Assembly (NCBI GenBank): GCA_964017125.1
Contig: OZ024908.1
Span: forward strand, 83,009,155 to 83,073,154
From: Flabesymbios commensalis
Lineage: Eukaryota; Annelida; Polychaeta; Terebellida; Flabelligeridae
DNA: 64,000 nt
Direction: 5' to 3'
Of this stretch, positions 57,759 to 64,000 are shown one piece after another. A program made the translations under genes and the position numbers. Under the pieces are notes generated by a model. That model was not told the DNA's origin. It saw nothing but the letters and a program-made list of their open reading frames with translations, and made no database searches. Numbering within the stretch: the first letter of the stretch is position 1; every line of letters begins with the position of its first letter.

Positions 57759-58639
57759 TCAGAAATCAAAAGCAATATGGCCGTAAAGCTTGTGACTGAA
57801 CCCGCTGGTGTTTCCATGTGTGTTGGCTATTGAGCTTCTAAGAATTGACCAGGACTCTTTGTATCCAGCGTGATGAAGCTGTTGTGCAGCGTGACCAAAA
57901 GACACGGCCATCGTCACGAGGAGCATCACGGACACAAGTCCCAGAATGACGCAGGTCACGATCAAAGTGACGTCATCAGCCGTGGTACCTTTATGGCGGA
58001 AGAGGATCATCACGACGAACACGAGGATGACGAGTATGTATGGTGTGACGACAAAGGTCATGAAAGGTGCCGTGATGGATGAGCCGAACCAGAGGAGGGT
58101 GTACGCTACAACACAGGCAATAAAGATGTACTGTATGGACTCACAGCTCAGGGTGGTCTGGTCCGCTATGATCATGGAAACCTGGTGAAGAAGCAGAAGG
58201 AGGCACCATGTGGTAATGGCGGCCACAGCGTTGTGGATTAACAGCTTGATACACCAGTAGTCAACCACTGCTTTGACAGCTAGAACACACTCGTGGTGCA
58301 GGAATGCCACCATGCACTGAGCAAAGGTGAGGCCGAACAGACAGGTAGAGGCGAGGAGGCAAAGTGCGGAGTAGTGCATCATGTCCAGATAGTCCCACAG
58401 GAGCATCCAACAAAGCAAACTGACGAGGCCGAGCATGAATGTCAAGAAGCTCCCCACTGGTATACATGAGGTGAGCACTTTGGTGGTCCGTCCTCTACAG
58501 GCCATCCATGGTACGTATATAACGACCCAGACAACCTGGGAAATGTACACCGCCATCCATACGCTATATATACACCTTCCTGGCAGCCAGTACAGATCCT
58601 GTTTGTCCCATACATCTTGTCTTCGCACAAACTGAATAT
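57759..58639 (-). CDS. Seven-span membrane protein, last coding exon (partial); tentative TspO-like N-terminus
   Basis: The exon starts after a strong acceptor (TTCTTTTTCTTCAG ending at 58,640), with AT completing a codon (intron phase 1), then reads IQFVRRQDVWDKQDLYW and runs 289 residues from Val-58,628 to a stop. Hydrophobic segments lie near residues 20-42, 52-77, 86-110, 128-153, 164-182, 184-210 and 217-243, with a hydrophilic C-terminal tail. The stretch LPGRCIYSVWMAVYISQVVW has the P-x4-(F/Y)-x-(I/V)-W-x3-Y spacing of the first helix of TspO/MBR-related proteins; the rest does not decide it, and TspO proper has five spans. I do not recognise a certain family. No start codon belongs to this exon; the first exon must lie beyond the 66-bp array, perhaps outside the window. 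Higher GC and an unbroken frame support function. Confidence 0.7.
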
Positions 58640-58715
58640 CTGAAGAAAAAGAACGCAGAGATCATTTATTAATAGCAAGTCAAATATAAGGCACAAACCG
58701 AATATCTGAAGAAAA
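58640..58715 (-). repeat. True 3' splice site followed upstream by one remnant 66-bp unit
   Basis: On the minus strand CTGCGTTCTTTTTCTTCAG at 58,658-58,640 is the acceptor of the gene. Directly upstream is a diverged copy of the array unit (AACCGAATATCTGAAGAAAA near 58,696-58,715 on the plus strand). This ties the array to the gene. Confidence 0.85.
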
Positions 58716-59013
58716 GGAAATGAAATTAATCGGGCTTTAGGCCACCTTTGTGCACATATAGGCTAAACTGGGCCAGGAGAACCTCCTGAGGATGGTGAGA
58801 TGAATGAGATGACACTGTCCTCCAGACACAGGATTATGAGGCCGAGCACGCTCTCTCTCGGTCACAGAGGCTCCCCACAATACTGACTTTCACACGTGGA
58901 TGGGGAAGAAACATTTTGGTTTCTTTCAAACCGCCGAGACCGGGAACCGAACCCCGAACTCTGGCGTGAAAGGCAGCGGTGCTAACCACTACCCTAGGGC
59001 CCCCGCCCTATCC
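58716..59013 (-). mobile_element. Dimeric tRNA-derived SINE, minus strand, inserted in the 66-bp array
   Basis: Full-length inverse copy of the 12,375 family, from GGAAATGAAATTAATCGGGC (3' end) to CTAGGGCCCCCGCCC (5' end). The flanks are array sequence: ATCTGAAGAAAA on the left and AACGCATAGATCG on the right, which are the two sides of one unit. Confidence 0.85.
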
Positions 59014-59030
59014 AACGCATAGATCGTTTA

Positions 59031-59276
59031 TCAACCCTTTAACCGCCGGTGTCGCATATATTCGGGTTTTTATTTTTTATTACCACATCAAGTACCACCT
59101 TTTAAACATGTTAAAGATAAAATGTGACATCAAACAACAATATTTGAAAAGGTTTGACCTCCTTTTTGTCAAATTTGAATAATTTTTACTCACTTGAAGT
59201 TGTGGATCGCGTCAGCGAGACACAACTTCAAGTGGGTGAAAATTCAGATTTAATAATTTGGCGCTTAAAGGGTTAA
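59031..59276. mobile_element. TTAA-specific MITE inserted in a 66-bp unit
   Basis: The ends CCCTTTAACCGCCGG and GGCGCTTAAAGGG are inverted repeats, flanked by TCAA (worn) at 59,031 and TTAA at 59,273. Outside lie GCATAGATCGTTTA and TAGCAAATCAATTATA, the two halves of a unit that normally reads CGTTTATTAATAGC, so the TTAA of the unit was the target and was duplicated. Same family as 41,383-41,628. TTAA targeting is the mark of piggyBac-group transposases. Confidence 0.85.
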
Positions 59277-62200
59277 TAGCAAATCAATTATATAGCACAA
59301 ACCGAATATCTGAAGAAAAAGAACGCAGTGATCGTTCATTAATAGCAAATCAATTATAGGGCACAAACCAAATATCTGAAGAAAAAGAACGCAGTGACCG
59401 TTTATTAATAGCAAATCATTTATAGGCCACAAACCGAATATCTGAAGAAAAAGAACGCAGTGATCGTTTATTAATGGCAAATCAATTATATAGCACAAAC
59501 CGAATATCTGAAGAAAAAGAACGCAGTGATCGTTTATTAATAGCAAATCAATTATATAGCACAAACCGAATATCTGAAGAAAAAGAACGCAGTGACCGTT
59601 TATTAATGGCAAATCAATTATATAGCACAAACCGAATATCTGAAGAAAAAGAACGCAGTGACCGTTTATTAATAGCAAATCAATTATATAGCACAAACCG
59701 AATATCTGAAGAAAAAGAACGCAGTGACCGTTTATTAATAGCAAATCAATTATATAGCACAAACCGAATATCTGAAGAAAAAGAACGCATAGACCGTTTA
59801 TTAATGGCAAATCAATTATAGGGCACAAACCGAATATCTGAAGAAAAAGAACGCAGTGATCGTTTATTAATAGCAAATCAATTATATAGCACAAACCGAA
59901 TATCTGAAGAAAAAGAACGCAGTGACCGTTTATTAATAGCAAATCAATTATATAGCACAAACCGAATATCTGAAGAAAAAGAACGCAGTGATCGTTTATT
60001 AATGGCAAATCAATTATATAGCACAAACCGAATATCTGAAGAAAAAGAACGCAGTGACCGTTTATTAATAGCAAATCAATTATATAGCACAAACCGAATA
60101 TCTGAAGAAAAAGAACGCAGTGACCGTTTATTAATAGCAAATCAATTATATAGCACAAACCGAATATCTGAAGAAAAAGAACGCATAGACCGTTTATTAA
60201 TGGCAAATCAATTATAGGGCACAAACCGAATATCTGAAGAAAAAGAACGCAGTGATCGTTCATTAATAGCAAATCAATTATATAGCACAAACCGAATATC
60301 TGAAGAAAAAGAACGCAGTGATCGTTTATTAATGGCAAATCAATTATATAGCACAAACCGAATATCTGAAGAAAAAGAACGCAGTGATCGTTTATTAATG
60401 GCAAATCAATTATATAGCACAAACCGAATATCTGAAGAAAAAGAACGCAGTGACCGTTTATTAATAGCAAATCAATTATATAGCACAAACCGAATATCTG
60501 AAGAAAAAGAACGCAGTGACCGTTTATTAATAGCAAATCAATTATATAGCACAAACCGAATATCTGAAGAAAAAGAACGCAGTGACCGTTTATTAATAGC
60601 AAATCAATTATATAGCACAAACCGAATATCTGAAGAAAAAGAACGCAGTGACCGTTTATTAATAGCAAATCAATTATATAGCACAAACCGAATATCTGAA
60701 GAAAAAGAACGCATAGACCGTTTATTAATGGCAAATCAATTATAGGGCACAAACCGAATATCTGAAGAAAAAGAACGCAGTGATCGTTTATTAATAGCAA
60801 ATCAATTATATAGCACAAACCGAATATCTGAAGAAAAAGAACGCAGTGACCGTTTATTAATAGCAAATCAATTATATAGCACAAACCGAATATCTGAAGA
60901 AAAAGAACGCAGTGATCGTTTATTAATGGCAAATCAATTATATAGCACAAACCGAATATCTGAAGAAAAAGAACGCAGTGGTCGTTTATTAATAGCAAAT
61001 CAATTATAGGGCACAAACCGAATATCTGAAGAAAAAGAACGCAGTGACCGTTTATTAATAGCAAATCAATTATATAGCACAAACCGAATATCTGAAGAAA
61101 AAGAACGCATAGACCGTTTATTAATGGCAAATCAATTATAGGGCACAAACCGAATATCTGAAGATAAAGAACGCAGTGATCGTTTATTAATAGCAAATCA
61201 ATTATAGGGCACAAACCGAATATCTGAAGAAAAAGAACGCAGTGACCGTTTATTAATGGCGAATCAATTATATAGCACAAACCGAATATCTGAAGAAAAA
61301 GAACGCATAGACCGTTTATTAATGGCAAATCAATTATAGGGCACAAACCGAATATCTGAAGAAAAAGAACGCAGTGATCGTTTATTAATAGCAAATCAAT
61401 TATATAGCACAAACCGAATATCTGAAGAAAAAGAACGCAGTGATCGTTTATTAATAGCAAATCAATTATATAGCACAAACCGAATATCTGAAGAAAAAGA
61501 ACGCAGTGATCGTTTATTAATAGCAAATCAATTATATAGCACAAACCGAATATCTGAAGAAAAAGAACGCATAGACCGTTTATTAATGGCAAATCAATTA
61601 TATAGCACAAACCGAATATCTGAAGAAAAAGAACGCAGTGATCGTTTATTAATGGCGAATCAATTATATAGCACAAACCGAATATCTGAAGAAAAAGAAC
61701 GCAGTGATCGTTTATTAATGGCAAATCAATTATATAGCACAAACCGAATATCTGAAGAAAAAGAACGCAGTGATCGTTTATTAATGGCAAATCAATTATA
61801 GGGCACAAACCGAATATCTGAAGAAAAAGAACGCAGTGATCGTTTATTAATAGCAAATCAATTATATAGCACAAACCGAATATCTGAAGAAAAAAAACGC
61901 AGTGATCGTTTATTAATAGCAAATCAATTATAGGGCACAAACCGAATATCTGAAGAAAAAGAACGCATAGACCGTTTATTAATGGCAAATCAATTATATC
62001 GCACAAACCGAATATCTGAAGAAAAAGAACGCAGTGATCGTTTATTAATAGCAAATCAATTATAGGGCACAAACCGAATATCTGAAGAAAAAGAACGCAT
62101 AGACCGTTTATTAATGGCAAATCAATTATATAGCACAAACCGAATATCTGAAGAAAAAGAACGCATAGGCCGTTTATTAATGGCAAATCAATTATAGGGC

Positions 62201-63215
62201 ACAAACCGAATATCTGAAGAAAAAGAACGCATAGGCCGTTTATTAATGGCAAATCAATTATAGGGCACAAACCGAATATCTGAAGAAAAAGAACGCATAG
62301 ACCGTTTATTAATAGCAAATCAATTATATAGCACAAACCGAATATCTGAAGAAAAAGAACGCATAGGCCGTTTATTAATGGCAAATCAATTATAGGGCAC
62401 AAACCGAATATCTGAAGAAAAAGAACGCATAGGCCGTTTATTAATGGCAAATCAATTATAGGGCACAAACCGAATATCTGAAGAAAAAGAACGCATAGAC
62501 CGTTTATTAATAGCAAATCAATTATATAGCACAAACCGAATATCTGAAGAAAAAGAACGCATAGGCCGTTTATTAATGGCAAATCAATTATAGGGCACAA
62601 ACCGAATATCTGAAGAAAAAGAACGCATAGGCCGTTTATTAATGGCAAATCAATTATAGGGCACAAACCGAATATCTGAAGAAAAAGAACGCATAGACCG
62701 TTTATTAATAGCAAATCAATTATATAGCACAAACCGAATATCTGAAGAAAAAGAACGCATAGGCCGTTTATTAATGGCAAATCAATTATAGGGCGCAAAC
62801 CGAATATCTGAAGAAAAAGAACGCATAGGCCGTTTATTAATGGCAAATCAATTATAGGGCACAAACCGAATATCTGAAGAAAAAGAACGCAGTGATCGTT
62901 TATTAATGGCAAATCAATTATATAGCACAAACCGAATATCTGAAGAAAAAGAACGCAGTGATCGTTTATTAATAGCAAATCAATTATAGGGCACAAACCG
63001 AATATCTGAAGAAAAAAAACGCATAGATCGTGTATATATAGCAAATCAATTATAGGGCACAAGCAGAATATCTGAAAAAAAAGAACGCAGTGATCGTTTA
63101 TTAATAGCAAATCAATTATAGTGCACAAACCGAATATCTGAAGAAAAAGAACGCATAGATCGTGTATATATAGCAAATCAATTATAGGACACAAGCAGAA
63201 TATCTGAAAAAAAGA
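59277..63215 (-). repeat. 66-bp satellite, about 60 copies, derived from the gene's intron-exon junction
   Basis: On the minus strand each unit carries CTATTAATAAACGAxCACTG, then CGTTCTTTTTCTTCAG, then ATATTCGGTTTGTGC, then a short AT-rich link. This equals the acceptor and first exon bases of the gene at 58,639 (ATATTCAGTTTGTGC), plus a branch-point-like TTAAT about 30 bases before the AG. Units differ mainly at four positions: AGTGAT/AGTGAC/ATAGAC/ATAGGC, AATAGC/AATGGC and TATAGCAC/TAGGGCAC (plus-strand words). Units at the distal end (63,020-63,215) are most diverged. The length of 66 bases keeps frames open, giving a 1,327-codon frame on the minus strand and shorter ones on the plus strand; I do not consider these genes. 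Confidence 0.9.
62100..62875 (-). repeat. 198-bp three-unit higher-order repeat inside the satellite
   Basis: The variant CGCATAGGCC recurs at 62,161, 62,227, 62,359, 62,425, 62,557, 62,623, 62,755 and 62,821, that is in pairs 66 apart repeated every 198 bases four times. The third unit of each set carries CGCATAGACC and TATAGCAC. Confidence 0.85.
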
Positions 63216-63527
63216 GCCGCGTCTAAAAAAAGGAAGGACTTTAAACAAAAGATGTTAAACTGTCAGCGCCTCAGTCAAGATCTGACGTCTAAAGTCGTTG
63301 ATAAAAAAATTGGTAGAACCGCCAAATTATTCAAAAAATTGCCAACTCTAAAACCTTTTGGGGGTAAAATCAGAATTATCAAACCTCTGCGGCTAGTCAT
63401 TTGTCTCTCATGCCTCTAATACATTCCTGGGCAAAAATGCATATAGGTCACTCGTATCGTGCTGGTGTTAAGATTATAGAGCTGGTTCAGTTTAGGCTTG
63501 CACCCTGGGGACTTTCAGGGTGTTCAT
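63216..63527. other. Spacer after the satellite
   Basis: A MITE scrap at 63,262-63,298 (GTCAGCGCCTCAGTC, TCTGACGTCTAAAGTCG). No exon of the minus-strand gene could be recognised. Confidence 0.4.
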
Positions 63528-63912
63528 TTAACCCTGACAGCGCGGGGATCGACTTTAGACGTCAGAATTTGACGTATGTAGACGTCAGATTCTGACGTCT
63601 AAAGTCTAAATTCATATAATGACCATAATATATGTATTTAAATGAATCAGAATGATTTTAAATTGCGAAAACCCTTTGGATTCCATGGTTTATAAAAAGT
63701 ATTTCAGCCAGAGTTGTATATGAAAATTACTTTACGTCGCTTTCTGCACAATCATGGCAATATCGCGACAGAAGGAATCCCGGAGCAGCGACTATGCCCC
63801 ACTCTTATTTTGAATGACTTCAAGGGTTCTTTATAGTGCACAGTACCATAGGCAGCACTTTACACTCCATGCCTTTGAACAGCTTGGAGCACTGTATTTC
63901 AGCCAGAGTTAA
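63528..63912. mobile_element. TTAA-flanked MITE with a nested SINE
   Basis: TTAA at 63,528-63,531 and 63,909-63,912. The left end CCCTGACAGCGCGGGGATCG is followed by the GACGTCAGATTCTGACGTC hairpin, ATAATGACCATAATATATG and CATGGTTTATAAAAAGTATT. The last bases are duplicated around a SINE insert (next entry). Confidence 0.7.
63716..63893 (-). mobile_element. 5'-truncated SINE with 17-bp target-site duplications
   Basis: The insert matches 27,990-28,165 (TTTACGTCGCTTTATGCAC, CACAATCATGGCAATATCGC, CTTTGAACAG) but lacks the tRNA-like head. It is flanked by a perfect 17-bp direct repeat GTATTTCAGCCAGAGTT (63,699-63,715 and 63,894-63,910), as made by LINE-driven insertion. The target is the right end of the MITE, so the SINE is younger. 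Confidence 0.85.
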
Positions 63913-64000
63913 AGTAGTGTCTTATCCTCCGTGCACACGGACACTCTCTGGCGACCTCTATACATACACAGTCGTACAGTCCGTTTGTCCACTTTAAAGC
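63913..64000. other. Window end, unassigned
   Basis: No feature recognised in the last 88 bases. Confidence 0.4.

Noticed and set aside
59277-63215. CRISPR-like repeat array
   Set aside because: Units are contiguous without unique spacers, and the genome is animal.
59265-63248. 1,327-residue repetitive protein on the minus strand and shorter 22-residue-repeat frames on the plus strand
   Set aside because: The unit length is a multiple of three and variation is of replacement type, so open frames follow from the satellite. No start context, splice link or domain supports a protein.

Overview
The window is AT-rich animal DNA: intron-bearing genes with GT/AG junctions, LINEs, tRNA-derived SINEs, many small inverted-repeat elements, tetranucleotide microsatellites and one fixed-size assembly gap. 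There is no sign of bacterial or organellar gene organisation. An invertebrate is the best fit, and a deuterostome such as a hemichordate or lancelet would suit the repeat load, but nothing seen here fixes the clade. Most of the 64 kb is repeats; three host-gene loci can be supported.

Host genes: (1) two consecutive exons of a SET-domain protein, plus strand, 16,933-17,456, joined across a clean phase-1 intron, with no later exon visible. (2) An intact 400-residue single-exon membrane protein, plus strand, 48,438-49,640, whose layout resembles XK-related proteins but with a long acidic loop. (3) The last coding exon of a 7-span membrane protein, minus strand, 57,759-58,639, with a tentative TspO-like N-terminal signature. 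Genes 2 and 3 face each other tail to tail across about 8 kb of repeats.

Most striking feature: immediately upstream (in transcription) of the splice acceptor of gene 3 lies a tandem array of about 60 copies of a 66-bp unit (59,277-63,215). The unit is a copy of the gene's own intron-exon junction: branch-point-like TTAAT, a pyrimidine tract, CAG and the first bases of the exon. The array was later split by a SINE and by a TTAA-specific inverted-repeat element, and it contains a 198-bp three-unit higher-order repeat. Its 1,327-codon open frame is a by-product of the unit being 22 codons long.

Layout: 1-1,235 truncated copy of a composite microsatellite element, then a 200-bp gap; 2.7-5.7 kb LINE remains; 5.7-16.9 kb sparse DNA with degenerate tandem repeats, SINEs and small inverted-repeat elements; 16.9-17.5 kb SET exons; 17.6-30 kb microsatellites, two related inverted minisatellite complexes, a foldback at 22.3-22.7 kb and tandem repeats; 30.6-31.9 kb a second LINE; 32-43.7 kb dense small inverted-repeat elements, a foldback at 37.0-37.4 kb and the complete composite microsatellite element at 38.9-40.4 kb; 43.7-47 kb little recognisable; 47-64 kb the two membrane-protein genes with repeats and the splice-site array.

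No LTR retroelement, Polinton or other capsid-bearing element was recognised.
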